Below, piece by piece: positions 8,534 to 17,852 of a stretch of 64,000 nt of DNA. Position 1 is the stretch's first letter; the number at the start of each line of letters is the position of its first letter. Source of the DNA: Candidatus Obscuribacterales bacterium (GTDB lineage: Bacteria > Cyanobacteriota > Vampirovibrionia > Obscuribacterales > Obscuribacteraceae). The notes below the pieces were generated by a model. That model was not told the DNA's origin. It saw nothing but the letters and a program-made list of their open reading frames with translations, and did no database searches. Location: NCBI GenBank assembly GCA_020050685.1, contig JAGVKG010000013.1:178418-242417 (forward strand), given 5' to 3'. Made by a program: the position numbers and the translations under genes.

Positions 8534-8839
8534 GATATCTAAGTGAATTGAGGGCAGATCTTATAAATAGTAATAGTAGTTTTGGCTATCCATCAGCATA
8601 TAAGTGGCATGTTGGCTGGAAAGTGATCAAAGTGGGTATGATGCCGTGGTGCACTTGACGGTCGTGTTATACTCTGGCATCGTTGAAGGCACTTGACAGG
8701 CGGGTCGAAAAAATTCGTACCTTTATATAGTGTCTTTTTATGGCCAGTAATTTTATAGATAGATTTCGTCTGGTTTGATATCGTTCGTATTGTTAGTTAG
8801 TTTTTTGCGGCTTCCCAAACTCCCTTTGAAAAAGTTGAA
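8534..8839. other. 306-bp upstream region of topA
   Basis: No gene is seen. The 9-mer GCACTTGAC occurs twice in direct orientation (8651-8659 and 8689-8697), 38 bp apart. The second copy runs into a consensus TTGACA at 8692-8697, but no -10 box stands at the ideal distance: TATATAG lies about 25 bp away. The repeats could be operator or promoter elements for topA. Confidence 0.35.
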
Positions 8840-11155
8840 ATGACAAAAGCACTCGTAATCGTTGAATCCCCGGCTAAGGCCAAGACCATTAGCAAAATCC
8901 TCGGTAAGGATTTCCAAGTAAAGGCAAGTATCGGGCACGTACGCGACTTGCCGCGCAATAAGCTTGGCGTGAATGTGCGCAAGAACTTTGAACCACAATA
9001 TGAGGTGCTTCGAGAGAAAGAGCCGATTGTGGAAGAATTAAGAGAAGCCGCGAAGCAAGTAGACAAAGTCTATCTCGCGCCCGACCCTGACCGCGAAGGG
9101 GAAGCTATTGCTTGGCACTTGTCCGAGCTTTTGGATTTGCCGAAGAACAAATTGCATCGCATTGAGTTCAACGAAATCACCAAGGAAGCTGTTTTGGCGG
9201 CGATTAAATCGCCACGCCAAATCGACAAGCGTTTGGTTGATGCGCAACAAGCTAGACGTGTGTTGGATCGTTTGGTTGGTTATAAAATTAGTCCGCTTTT
9301 GTGGCGCAAAGTTAACGGACGTTCGGCTGGTCGTGTACAAAGCGTTGCCGTGCGTTTGATTTGTGAGCGTGAAGCGGAAATTGAAAGTTTTGATCCAAAA
9401 GAATATTGGTCAATCAAGGCCGAACTTTCGCGTGCTCGTTCCAAGCAGACTTTTACAGCCGCTCTGGTTAAGTACGAGGGCAAGCGCGTGATTAGCGCAT
9501 CTGACAAGCCTGGCACAAACACGCTTGTCATTGATAGTGAGAAAAAAGCCAAGTCAATTCTCAAAAATGTTGATGGCGAAGAATTTGTTGTTAACTCTGT
9601 CACCGAGAAGACAAGCCAACGCCAGCCATTGCCACCATTCATTACTTCGACTCTACAAAGAGAAGCAGCAACGGCACTTGGTTATCCCGTGAAGAAGACC
9701 ATGCAAATTGCCCAGCAGCTCTATGAAGGGGTTGAACTGGGATCGCAAGGACCTTCCGGTTTAATCACTTATATGCGTACTGACTCCACGCGTGTGTCGA
9801 CGCAAGCACAAGATGAAGCCAGGGATTACATCAAGAGCCATTTTGGTAAGACTTATGTGCCGGACAAAGCGAAGCAATACACAAGCAAGGCAAAGGGCGT
9901 ACAAGATGCCCACGAAGCAGTTCGCCCGTCAAGCGTTGAGCAAACGCCGGAGTCAATCCGTTCTTACTTGTCGCCCGAGCAATATAAAGTGTACAAGTTG
10001 ATCTGGGAGCGTTTTGTTGGCAGTCAAATGACACCAGCCGAATTGCTCACAACCACAGTTGAAATTGGTGCCGGAGATGCGACATTCCGCGCTTCCGACA
10101 CTAAGACAAAATTTGCTGGATTCACGATCGTCTACAACCGTCCTGGTGCTGATGACAATGGCGAAGAAGATCAAGAAGCAACCAGCTTGCCTGAGTTGGA
10201 CAAGGGCGAAAAGCTCAAACTCAAGCAATTAGATCCCAAACAACACTTCACTCAGCCGCCACCGCGTTTCAGTGAAGCAAGCCTGGTGAAGACTCTGGAA
10301 GATCTTGGTATCGGTAGGCCATCAACATATGCGGCAACTGTTAATACCATTGTTGATCGTAAGTATGTGGAAAAACAACAGAAACAATTAGCACCGACAA
10401 ATCTAGGCAAAGCAGTAAACTTGCTTTTGGTTGAGCACTTTGGTGATGTCGTTGATGTTGGCTTTACTGCTGAAATGGAATTGAAGCTCGACCAAATTGA
10501 AGAAGATAAGGTTGAATGGCACGGCATGCTCAAGGCGTTTTATCTACCGTTTGGTGAGACGCTGAAAAAGGCCGAAGAGAACATGAATAAAGTTCTCGTG
10601 CTTTCCGATCAAATTTGTCCCAATTGCGGCCAAGCAATGGCTGTGCGCTCATCGCGCTTTGGCCAATTCCTTGGTTGTGTCGGTTATCCGGAATGCAAAA
10701 CCAAGATTGCCTTAACACGCGATGGCAAGCCGGTTCCAGAAGATCGCCCATCGGAAGAGAAATGCAATACTTGCAAATCGCCAATGTTAATCCGTTATGG
10801 CAGATACGGTGATTACCTGGCTTGTTCAGCAGAAGAGTGCAAAGAACAGCGCCCAATTCTCAAATTGACCGGCGTGGCTTGCCCGCGTGATGGTTGTGGC
10901 GGCCAAATCATTGAGAAGAAAAGCCGTCACGGCAAACTTTTCTATGGTTGCTCACATTATTCGCAAAAGCAATGTCAAACAGCCTTCTGGTATCCGCCAG
11001 TATTGTCTGGTGGACCACGTGGTGGCAATCGTTGTCCGAAGTGCGAGAGCTTGTTGATTTACAAGACGCTCAAGCGCGGCGATCAAATTGCTTGTTCATC
11101 GAAAGAATGCGAATTTGCCGAATTGGCCGATACTGCCCTGATCAAGCATGCATGA
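8840..11155 (+). CDS. topA: DNA topoisomerase I (type IA)
   Basis: Relaxes negatively supercoiled DNA through a transient 5'-phosphotyrosyl break. The 771-residue protein starts with the TOPRIM domain (ALVIVESPAKAKTISKILG, and DPDREGEAIAWH with the metal-binding acids). The catalytic tyrosine is Y311 in GLITYMRTDSTR. Four C-terminal zinc fingers bind single-stranded DNA: CPNC with a later CVGYPEC (about 592-616), CNTC with CSAEEC, CPRDGC with a Cys/His partner, and CPKC with CSSKEC near the end. The length is normal for TopA. The last 8 bp overlap the NCS1 permease gene. Confidence 0.97.
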   Translation: MTKALVIVESPAKAKTISKILGKDFQVKASIGHVRDLPRNKLGVNVRKNFEPQYEVLREKEPIVEELREAAKQVDKVYLAPDPDREGEAIAWHLSELLDLPKNKLHRIEFNEITKEAVLAAIKSPRQIDKRLVDAQQARRVLDRLVGYKISPLLWRKVNGRSAGRVQSVAVRLICEREAEIESFDPKEYWSIKAELSRARSKQTFTAALVKYEGKRVISASDKPGTNTLVIDSEKKAKSILKNVDGEEFVVNSVTEKTSQRQPLPPFITSTLQREAATALGYPVKKTMQIAQQLYEGVELGSQGPSGLITYMRTDSTRVSTQAQDEARDYIKSHFGKTYVPDKAKQYTSKAKGVQDAHEAVRPSSVEQTPESIRSYLSPEQYKVYKLIWERFVGSQMTPAELLTTTVEIGAGDATFRASDTKTKFAGFTIVYNRPGADDNGEEDQEATSLPELDKGEKLKLKQLDPKQHFTQPPPRFSEASLVKTLEDLGIGRPSTYAATVNTIVDRKYVEKQQKQLAPTNLGKAVNLLLVEHFGDVVDVGFTAEMELKLDQIEEDKVEWHGMLKAFYLPFGETLKKAEENMNKVLVLSDQICPNCGQAMAVRSSRFGQFLGCVGYPECKTKIALTRDGKPVPEDRPSEEKCNTCKSPMLIRYGRYGDYLACSAEECKEQRPILKLTGVACPRDGCGGQIIEKKSRHGKLFYGCSHYSQKQCQTAFWYPPVLSGGPRGGNRCPKCESLLIYKTLKRGDQIACSSKECEFAELADTALIKHA

Positions 11156-12554
11156 TCAACTAAGAACCTCATTTGAAAGCGATGATTACATAGGGGGATC
11201 GGTCCCCACGGCCGAACGCCGTCATCCGCTGACAATGGGGCTTCTCTGGGTGACTATGTGCACTGGCTTTGCCAATGTCATGGTCGGCTTTCAATGGCAC
11301 AAAGCTGGTTTTACATTGAGCCAAGTTTTGCTTAGCTCTTTGGTAAGTGTTGCCATTGTTGTTGCTTATACGTTACCTGCTTCTTACATTGGTTGCCAGA
11401 GCGGCCTGACCTGGGCGAATTTGAGCCAGCGTGTATTTGGGCGCCTCGGTTCTTATTTTGCTTCCTTCAACTTGATGTGGGTGAACATTGGATGGTACGC
11501 CTTGAATGCCATGTTTTGTGGCGAAACCTTGCGCGGACTATTTCAATTGCCCTGGGCAATGACATCGCTTGGTGCAGTGCTTGCTCTTGTCATGGCCGTG
11601 AATAACTTTTTTGGATTTTCCGGTGTAGCTAATTATGCTCGTTGGATTGCTGCACCGGTTTTAGTTGCTTGGGTTGGTTATACATTTATCAAAGCCGTCA
11701 GCCTTTCATCTCCCGCGCTCTTGTTTGAGCCAAGTTCTCAGCCAATGGCCATTGCCATTACGCAAGTTTCCACTCTGGTAATTGGCTTTTGTTGCTGGGG
11801 AAATGAACCGGACTATTGGCGCTTCGGTAAAAAATCGCTTTGGTATTCTTTCTTGCCAATTTTAGGAGCAGTCGCGATTGGGGGCTTCTTCTTCCCTGTT
11901 GCTGGCTGGCTTTTAGCTCAAGCAACCGGCGTAAGTGAATATGCACAAGCGGCCGTACTCATGGATAAATTTGCTTTTGGTGGCATTCCCTTAATTGCTG
12001 CTTTGGTTTTGTTTATTGTTTATTTGGCAGGCAACGATGCCAATCTCTACGGCTCGGTAAATGCCTTGCAAAATATTTGTGGTTTCAAGCGTAAATATCT
12101 TGTGGCCGTCTTAACCCTTGCCTGCATTGCTGCAGTATTTTGGCTAAGTGGTATTAAAAACAAATTTGAAGCTGTGGCATCACTTTCCAGCATCTTTATT
12201 CCCTCTGTCACAATCATCATTCTGGCTGAATGGTTTTTGCTCAGACGACTTTCGCATCCGCTTGCTGACTATTTCCATATTGATACAACCTACAAAGAAT
12301 CTGTGCCGGCAGTGAGATGGCCGGCAGCAATTGCTCTAATTTGCGGCTGTCTTGTCGGCGTTGCCACTTCTGGCGTTATACCGGGGCTTGCGCATTGGCA
12401 AATCGGCATTTGTGCCTTGCAAGCCTGGTTAACCTGCTTTGCAGTTTACTTGGTGTTAAGAATTGTGGAAAGTTGGAAGCCGGACGCGACTGATAATCTG
12501 GTAAAAACTCAAAATGCGGTGCGGGCAAGCGATTCACTTCCACCACAGATCTGA
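11148..12554 (+). CDS. NCS1-family nucleobase/cation symporter
   Basis: A 468-residue integral membrane protein with about twelve hydrophobic helices. It belongs to the cytosine/purine/uracil/thiamine/allantoin permease family. Family features are the N-terminal ERRHPLTMGLLWVT segment before helix 1, a Gly-rich helix 1-2 region, and NIGWYALNAMFCG in helix 3. The substrate cannot be read from the sequence, but cytosine or a purine base is likely. The gene starts inside the topA 3' end (8-bp overlap), which implies translational coupling, and lies about 3 kb before the purine operon. Confidence 0.85.
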   Translation: MHDQLRTSFESDDYIGGSVPTAERRHPLTMGLLWVTMCTGFANVMVGFQWHKAGFTLSQVLLSSLVSVAIVVAYTLPASYIGCQSGLTWANLSQRVFGRLGSYFASFNLMWVNIGWYALNAMFCGETLRGLFQLPWAMTSLGAVLALVMAVNNFFGFSGVANYARWIAAPVLVAWVGYTFIKAVSLSSPALLFEPSSQPMAIAITQVSTLVIGFCCWGNEPDYWRFGKKSLWYSFLPILGAVAIGGFFFPVAGWLLAQATGVSEYAQAAVLMDKFAFGGIPLIAALVLFIVYLAGNDANLYGSVNALQNICGFKRKYLVAVLTLACIAAVFWLSGIKNKFEAVASLSSIFIPSVTIIILAEWFLLRRLSHPLADYFHIDTTYKESVPAVRWPAAIALICGCLVGVATSGVIPGLAHWQIGICALQAWLTCFAVYLVLRIVESWKPDATDNLVKTQNAVRASDSLPPQI

Positions 12555-12637
12555 GCTTTGCGGGTATAACTAAATAAGACACTAACCAGTACCGCAATAT
12601 CGAATAAGTGGTCGCCTGTCTTATGAGGGCTTCGATT

Positions 12638-14410
12638 ATGGTGAGAAAATGGCGTTTTTGCGCCGCTAGAGTAATTCTGGCGTTTTTAGTAATTGGGCTT
12701 GCTTGTGGTTCGGCCGTGCCAGCCGTATTTGGTCAAGCTATGACAGAGTTTGCTGGCATGGGGGCGTTGCGGGCGGGAGCAATGGGCACTGGTGCTGGAC
12801 TGTCTGCTGGTATGGGCAATGATGCGGTGCGCCGTTCCTATGGCATGATGATGAATGCTCAACAGAAAGCGCTTGGCGCGGCCAAAGGAGCAATTGCTGA
12901 GCAAACCAAAGCCATCGAGCAGTATTGGAATTACGGCATTCAGGCCGAGGCTCAGAAAAAATGGGCGGCAGCTGAGCAAGCTTATAAGTATGCCTTGCAG
13001 ACTATCTCGGCACGAGATGGACAGAAGAGTACAACCAATGTTCCTGTGCTTGAGCGTTTGGTGAGCATCAATAAAGCCGAGAAAAAAGTCGATCAAGCCA
13101 TTGATTTTCAAAAAATGATTGTCAATTTATTCCAAGGCGAAAAGAAACCGGACTACAAGAGCCTGGTTAAGTCGCGCCAGGAACTTTCCAATTTGTTTGT
13201 CCAAAAACAAGATTACAAAAACGCCGAGCCGATCTTGAGAGACACAGTGGCTATGTGTGATTCTAGTCACAATGTCAGCAACGACCAGCGTACTGTGATT
13301 TTGCGCCTCTATGGCTCGGTATTGCGCAAGTTGAACAAAAACGCAGAAGCAGACAACGTTGATGCTGCTGTTAAGAATCCTTCTCTGAACCCGCTTACCA
13401 GTCCTCCGGTCAAGGCGGTTGCACCAATTAGTGAACCGCCGCCGCAGGCAAATCAACAGCCTGTGCAAGCTCCTTATATGCAGGAACAACAGCCGCCCGT
13501 CGAGCCGCTTCCCACAGTACAACATACGATACGGCACGATTCTGAGCCTTTGTCAAATTCGCCAGTCGTCAGTCCGTCATCTCCGGTGCGCGCAGAGCAA
13601 ATACCAGCAAATGCCAGCGTACCCAGTGTGACTTCTCAGCCGAGTAAATTACCAAGTGTTATTGGGAAAGAAAAGGCTCAACAAAGTGTGCAAACCAAAG
13701 AATCCGTGCAAGTGGAAAAGCTTTCTCCGGAGCCATTAGTTAAGGACGAGACAACGGCAAAGCAGACAACAACACTGGAAAAAACAACAGAAGAAACTCA
13801 GTCAGTTACATCAGAAAAGACAGCACCGAGAGAGGAGAAGGACAAATCTACAACTCTCGAGAAAGTCACCAGCGAGGAATCTGCTAAACAATCGACAACT
13901 GTGGAGACGGTAACACCGCCTGTGCCAAACCAGAATACGCCTGTTGAAACAACACAAGTGCAAGAAGCGGTAAAGCAATCGACCACAGGAGAAAATGCAA
14001 CTGTCCAAGAGGAAAGCAAGCAAACTACAACAGTTGAGACGCCTCAAGTGGAAACGAAGCAATCTACGACTTCTGAGAATGCAACAGTAGAAGAAACGAC
14101 CAGGCAATCAGCAACACAAGAGTTGGCGCAGCCACAAGAGGCGGGCTCGCAAGAAACAAAGCTGGAAAAAACGACAACACAAGAAACTAGCAAGCAATTG
14201 ACTAAGGAATCGGTCAATCAATCAACCGATCAACTAACCACTCAGTCTGCTAGCCCCGATAAGATTGTCAGTCCGAAAATACATTCCCAAACAACTGGTG
14301 TTGAATCAAAAACTGAGAGCGAGACAAAAAGTGCAGTGACCAGCGAGACGTCTAAGGCAGCAGACGCTCAACCGGTGAATCTGGAAACGCAAAAGGCAAC
14401 GGATAAGTAA
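12638..14410 (+). CDS. Exported TPR-like protein with long Thr/Glu/Lys/Gln-rich tail
   Basis: I chose ATG 12638 because GAGGG (12625-12629) lies 8 nt before it and the signal peptide MVRKWRF...AVFGQA then starts correctly; GTG 12608 and ATG 12623 are in-frame alternatives. Residues 90-260 carry helical TPR-like pairs such as AAAEQAYKYALQT and YKNAEPILRDTVAM. From about residue 280 the chain is Pro/Gln-rich. Residues 340-590 are a low-complexity tract with degenerate units containing KQSTT, SENATVEE and LEKTT, most likely disordered. The kinase gene starts 6 bp downstream, so the two are almost certainly co-transcribed. The Thr-rich tail could be its substrate, but if it lies outside the membrane the kinase domain could not reach it. 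Confidence 0.75.
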   Translation: MVRKWRFCAARVILAFLVIGLACGSAVPAVFGQAMTEFAGMGALRAGAMGTGAGLSAGMGNDAVRRSYGMMMNAQQKALGAAKGAIAEQTKAIEQYWNYGIQAEAQKKWAAAEQAYKYALQTISARDGQKSTTNVPVLERLVSINKAEKKVDQAIDFQKMIVNLFQGEKKPDYKSLVKSRQELSNLFVQKQDYKNAEPILRDTVAMCDSSHNVSNDQRTVILRLYGSVLRKLNKNAEADNVDAAVKNPSLNPLTSPPVKAVAPISEPPPQANQQPVQAPYMQEQQPPVEPLPTVQHTIRHDSEPLSNSPVVSPSSPVRAEQIPANASVPSVTSQPSKLPSVIGKEKAQQSVQTKESVQVEKLSPEPLVKDETTAKQTTTLEKTTEETQSVTSEKTAPREEKDKSTTLEKVTSEESAKQSTTVETVTPPVPNQNTPVETTQVQEAVKQSTTGENATVQEESKQTTTVETPQVETKQSTTSENATVEETTRQSATQELAQPQEAGSQETKLEKTTTQETSKQLTKESVNQSTDQLTTQSASPDKIVSPKIHSQTTGVESKTESETKSAVTSETSKAADAQPVNLETQKATDK

Positions 14411-14416
14411 AAGGCA

Positions 14417-15487
14417 ATGGCTCCAGACGAAAATCAAGCAGAAGCCAACCGCTCGAGCAGCAATAAGAATCAGGTAAATTCTCCTGATCCTTTTTTAGGC
14501 GAACTGCCCAATCAATATGAAGTGCTCGGTAAGGTAAGTGAAGGTGGCATGGGTGCCATCTACAAAGTGCAGAATCGCTATACGGATGGTAAGTTTGCCA
14601 TCAAGATTTTGCGTCCGGAGTACGCACACAATCAAGATGTTTTGCGACGCTTTGTCTTGGAAGCGAAGGCAACAAGCGCGCTCCGTCATCCGCACATTTG
14701 TCCAGTGCATGACTTTGGCATCAGTGAAGGACAAATGCCGTTTCTAGTCATGGATTGGATAGACGGCTTTAGTCTGGAAGCAAAAATCCGCCAGGATGGG
14801 CCAATGCCGTCTGCTGAGGCCATACAAGTTTTTCTCCAAGTATCGACAGCACTTTCGCATGCTCATCAAAACAAGGTGATTCATCGTGATTTGAAGCCGG
14901 CTAATATCATGCTGAGCAGAAATCGCAATGACGATCGTTTGATTGTGCACTTGGTTGATTTTGGTGTGGCAAAAGTCCTAGGCGAAGAAGAGGATTTGAT
15001 CAACACTCAAGGCCTAACCAAGACGGGCATGGTAGTTGGCACTCCTTTATATATGAGTCCCGAGCAAGGGCGCGGCATGCCCGTCGATCAACGCTCGGAT
15101 ATTTATTCCTTGGGCTGCGCCATGTTCTTTACCATAACCGGCAAGCCGCCATTTGTTGGTGATTCTTTTGTTGATACCATTCATAAGCACATGAGCCAAT
15201 TACCACCGCCAATGGATCCGGCGCTGAAAGTCTCAGAGGATTTAAAGCGCATTGTGCTCAAGGCAATGGAAAAAAATCCTGACGATCGTTATCAGAGTAT
15301 GGAGCAAGTGGCTACCGATCTGAAGAAATTGACGAAAGGGGTTAGCCTTGAGCGCAAGGCATTGTCGAGTGAGAAGGAGAAGCGCAAGAAAAACCTGATC
15401 ACTATTGCTAGTTTTGTTGCGGGCTTTGTGATTATGTATGCGGTTGTGCTTTTGCTGCAAGGACTGGCAAATATGGTTGGCAGGTGA
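14417..15487 (+). CDS. Membrane-anchored Ser/Thr protein kinase (PknB-like)
   Basis: A eukaryotic-type (Hanks) kinase of 356 residues. The kinase domain spans about 34-310 with the glycine loop SEGGMGAIY, catalytic lysine K63 in FAIKIL, catalytic loop VIHRDLKPANIML (D158), DFG aspartate D181 and the activation-segment motif GTPLYMSPEQ. One transmembrane helix near the C-terminus (about 330-352) has only a few residues beyond it. There is therefore no extracellular PASTA or sensor domain, and the catalytic part faces the cytoplasm. The first 30 residues are Asn/Ser-rich and probably flexible. The gene is 6 bp behind the Thr-rich TPR protein. Confidence 0.92.
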   Translation: MAPDENQAEANRSSSNKNQVNSPDPFLGELPNQYEVLGKVSEGGMGAIYKVQNRYTDGKFAIKILRPEYAHNQDVLRRFVLEAKATSALRHPHICPVHDFGISEGQMPFLVMDWIDGFSLEAKIRQDGPMPSAEAIQVFLQVSTALSHAHQNKVIHRDLKPANIMLSRNRNDDRLIVHLVDFGVAKVLGEEEDLINTQGLTKTGMVVGTPLYMSPEQGRGMPVDQRSDIYSLGCAMFFTITGKPPFVGDSFVDTIHKHMSQLPPPMDPALKVSEDLKRIVLKAMEKNPDDRYQSMEQVATDLKKLTKGVSLERKALSSEKEKRKKNLITIASFVAGFVIMYAVVLLLQGLANMVGR

Positions 15488-15534
15488 AATATCTAGTGAA
15501 TATGCCAAATTTCGTAAATTAGTTTGCAAAACGC

Positions 15535-15563
15535 TTGGATTAATCTGGAAATTATCGTATTCT
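15535..15563 (+). promoter_or_regulatory. Candidate promoter of the purine operon
   Basis: TTGGAT (15535-15540), a 17-bp spacer and TATTCT (15558-15563) lie about 50 bp before the purF ATG. The purF Shine-Dalgarno AAGGGG is in the leader. No PurR-like palindrome or purine riboswitch is evident in this 124-bp gap. Confidence 0.5.
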
Positions 15564-15611
15564 AAGATCGTTCGTTGAAACGTCCCTGCCACAAAAAGGG
15601 GTGCACTTTAG

Positions 15612-17045
15612 ATGTGCGGATTAATTGGGGTGAATGGAACCGCCGATGCCGCAAGAGAAGTGTATGTAGGGCTCCTGAATCTCCAGCACAGAGGACAAGA
15701 TGGTGCTGGTATTTTGACGTGTGGTGGAGCTGGACAGTTCAGCTTACAGAAGGGATCTGGCCTAGTTGAGAATGTGTTTTCAGAACAGTCCTTCAAAGGT
15801 TTGAAGGGACATGTTGCGATTGGACACACACGTTATGCGACTATTGGCAAGAAAGATCCAAATCTTTTGCAACCGTTTCTTGACTATCAAGCCGAGGTGG
15901 GAATCGCCCATAATGGCAATATCGTCAACTGTTATCAAATCGCTAGAGAGCTTGAAGGCAAAATTGAAAAGCCGACAACAGACTCCGATTCCGAATTGAT
16001 TCTCAAGCTTGTGGCGCATGCCTTGGCAGGACAAAAACCGAATGCGGCCAATTTGTTTGGTGCGATTCGCGAAACTATGCAGAAATTGGTTGGCAGCTAT
16101 GCTGTTGTTGGTCTTGATGCAGAAGGTGGGCTCTGGGGGTTTCGCGATCCGCACGGCATCAGACCGCTTTTGTTTGGCAGCAAACTAGAAATTGATGGAA
16201 GACAAGTTTATGCCCTGGCTTCGGAAACCGTTGCGCTTGCCTACCTTGGTTACGGCGAGATTCAAGAAGTGCAGCCGGGCGAAGCTATTTACATAGATAA
16301 AAATGGTGTGGTTGAGCGTCAAATCTTGCGCAAAGAAACACATTCTCCTTGCATGTTTGAATGGGTGTATTTTGCGCGAGTTGAGTCGGCAATGTCTGGA
16401 ATTTCTGTTTACGAGGCGCGTTTCAAGTTGGGCTTGCTCTTGTCTGAGCGGATTAAGGACTTGGGTATTACTGCCGATTTGGTTTTGCCTGTGCCGGAAA
16501 CTAGTCGGGCTGCGGCAATTGCTCTTGCGGAATCTTTGGATATTCCTTATCGCGAGCTTTTGATTAAGAATCGCTACGTCAATCGTACTTTTATTCTTGA
16601 CGATCAAAAGGAAAGACAAACAGCCATTAGTCGCAAACTATATGCCATCTCTGAGGAAATAAAAGGCAAGCGCTGTATTGTTGTTGATGATTCAATCGTG
16701 CGCGGTAATACTGCGGCCAAAATAATTGAACTGATGAAACATGCTGGTGCAAAAGAAGTAATTCTTGTATCGACCTGTCCACCGATTGCTTATCCTTGTT
16801 ACTACGGAATTGATTTTCCTAGTCATGAGGAATTGGTGGCAGGCGATCGCACTGACGAAGAAGTGGCCGCAGCACTCGGCGCGGATCGTGTTGTCTATCA
16901 GACCCTTGTCGGCTTGAAGGCAGCACTGGCGCAAAAAAATCTTTGTACTGGTTGTTTAACTAATGAATATCCGACTGATGTAACATCCGGTTTGGAATTC
17001 CAGACCCAACGTTCTAAAGACAGGAAAAAAGCAAAAGTAAAGTAA
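15612..17045 (+). CDS. purF: Amidophosphoribosyltransferase
   Basis: Commits PRPP to purine synthesis by making phosphoribosylamine from glutamine. The 477-residue protein begins MCGLIGVNG, so Cys2 becomes the N-terminal nucleophile after Met removal, with no long propeptide. The N-terminal glutaminase domain contains LQHRGQDGAG and GHTRYAT. The C-terminal phosphoribosyltransferase domain has the PRPP loop CIVVDDSIVRGNTA. The C-terminal cysteines (CPPIAYPCYYGID, CTGCLTNEYPTD) match the Fe-S-containing Bacillus type. It is the first gene of the nine-gene operon, with purE 9 bp downstream. Confidence 0.96.
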   Translation: MCGLIGVNGTADAAREVYVGLLNLQHRGQDGAGILTCGGAGQFSLQKGSGLVENVFSEQSFKGLKGHVAIGHTRYATIGKKDPNLLQPFLDYQAEVGIAHNGNIVNCYQIARELEGKIEKPTTDSDSELILKLVAHALAGQKPNAANLFGAIRETMQKLVGSYAVVGLDAEGGLWGFRDPHGIRPLLFGSKLEIDGRQVYALASETVALAYLGYGEIQEVQPGEAIYIDKNGVVERQILRKETHSPCMFEWVYFARVESAMSGISVYEARFKLGLLLSERIKDLGITADLVLPVPETSRAAAIALAESLDIPYRELLIKNRYVNRTFILDDQKERQTAISRKLYAISEEIKGKRCIVVDDSIVRGNTAAKIIELMKHAGAKEVILVSTCPPIAYPCYYGIDFPSHEELVAGDRTDEEVAAALGADRVVYQTLVGLKAALAQKNLCTGCLTNEYPTDVTSGLEFQTQRSKDRKKAKVK

Positions 17046-17054
17046 GAGGTAAAA

Positions 17055-17852
17055 ATGCGCATCAATGTTATTTTTGGCAGCCAGTCCGACTCCGGTGTTT
17101 ATGAACCATTATGTCAGCAGCTGAAAGCAATAGAGGGCGTGCAGGTTTATTTTGAGGTTTGCTCGGCTCATCGTGATGCCGCGCGATTAAGACAGATCAT
17201 TGAAGAAATTCCTTGTGATCTTTACATTGCTGGTGCTGGCTTGGCGGCCCATTTGCCTGGCGTAATTGCTTCGCTTACAGATCTTCCGGTGATTGGTGTT
17301 CCTTGTATGGATAACCTGGAAGGTGTGGATGCGCTGCTTTCTATACTGCAAATGCCCAAGGGTAAACCGGTTTTGACTGCCGGTGTTGAGCGTGTTGACC
17401 ACATTGTTCAATTCATCAAGTGGTATCACATGAATCGTCATCAACCACCAGCCTTTCACATTGTCAGTCCGGACTGGGCAGAAAGAAAAGCAGCCGAATT
17501 TAAAGAACCATTGGAAGCAATTGGTTGGGACTTCGTCAAAAAATCATCGCAAGTGGATCATCCGCCAGCCGTGTTGACTCTCCTCTTTGCTGATTTGTTT
17601 TCTCCTCCCTTGCCAGTGGAAAACGCGGGGATTAAAGGACATTTGTGGCTTGGCGCACCGGTTTTTGCTGAGTCGCGATTCCAAGGTGACTTGCGTGTTT
17701 TAGCACAGCTTGCTGATGCTGGTGGTCTTTGGGTGGGTGTGAATAACTTTGCTAATTTGCAAATGTCATTATTGAAACTATGGCCGGTTGGTGCAAAAGA
17801 AAAGAAGTTGTTGCAGGAAATTCAAGGTGGGGTAAAAGTAAGTGCAAAATAA
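17055..17852 (+). CDS. purE: PurE-type AIR carboxylase/N5-CAIR mutase with a degenerate second half
   Basis: Residues 1-150 form a normal PurE domain with GSQSDSG, CSAHRDA (the catalytic SAHR motif), GAGLAAHLPG and PVIGVPCMDNLEGVDALLSILQMP. They catalyse formation of CAIR. The protein is 265 residues, about 100 longer than ordinary PurE. The extra part ends in LWVGVNNFANLQMSLLKLW, which resembles the IGVPxxxNLxxxxxLL segment of the first half but lacks GSxSD and SAHR. I infer a decayed internal duplication. No purK is present in the window, so the enzyme may use CO2 directly (class II) or purK may be elsewhere. It overlaps purC by 11 bp. Confidence 0.85.
   Translation: MRINVIFGSQSDSGVYEPLCQQLKAIEGVQVYFEVCSAHRDAARLRQIIEEIPCDLYIAGAGLAAHLPGVIASLTDLPVIGVPCMDNLEGVDALLSILQMPKGKPVLTAGVERVDHIVQFIKWYHMNRHQPPAFHIVSPDWAERKAAEFKEPLEAIGWDFVKKSSQVDHPPAVLTLLFADLFSPPLPVENAGIKGHLWLGAPVFAESRFQGDLRVLAQLADAGGLWVGVNNFANLQMSLLKLWPVGAKEKKLLQEIQGGVKVSAK

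Noticed and set aside
8640..8730. Promoter of topA at TTGACG or TTGACA
   Set aside because: The -10 candidates TATACT and TATATAG stand at about 7 and 25 bp, outside the workable spacing.
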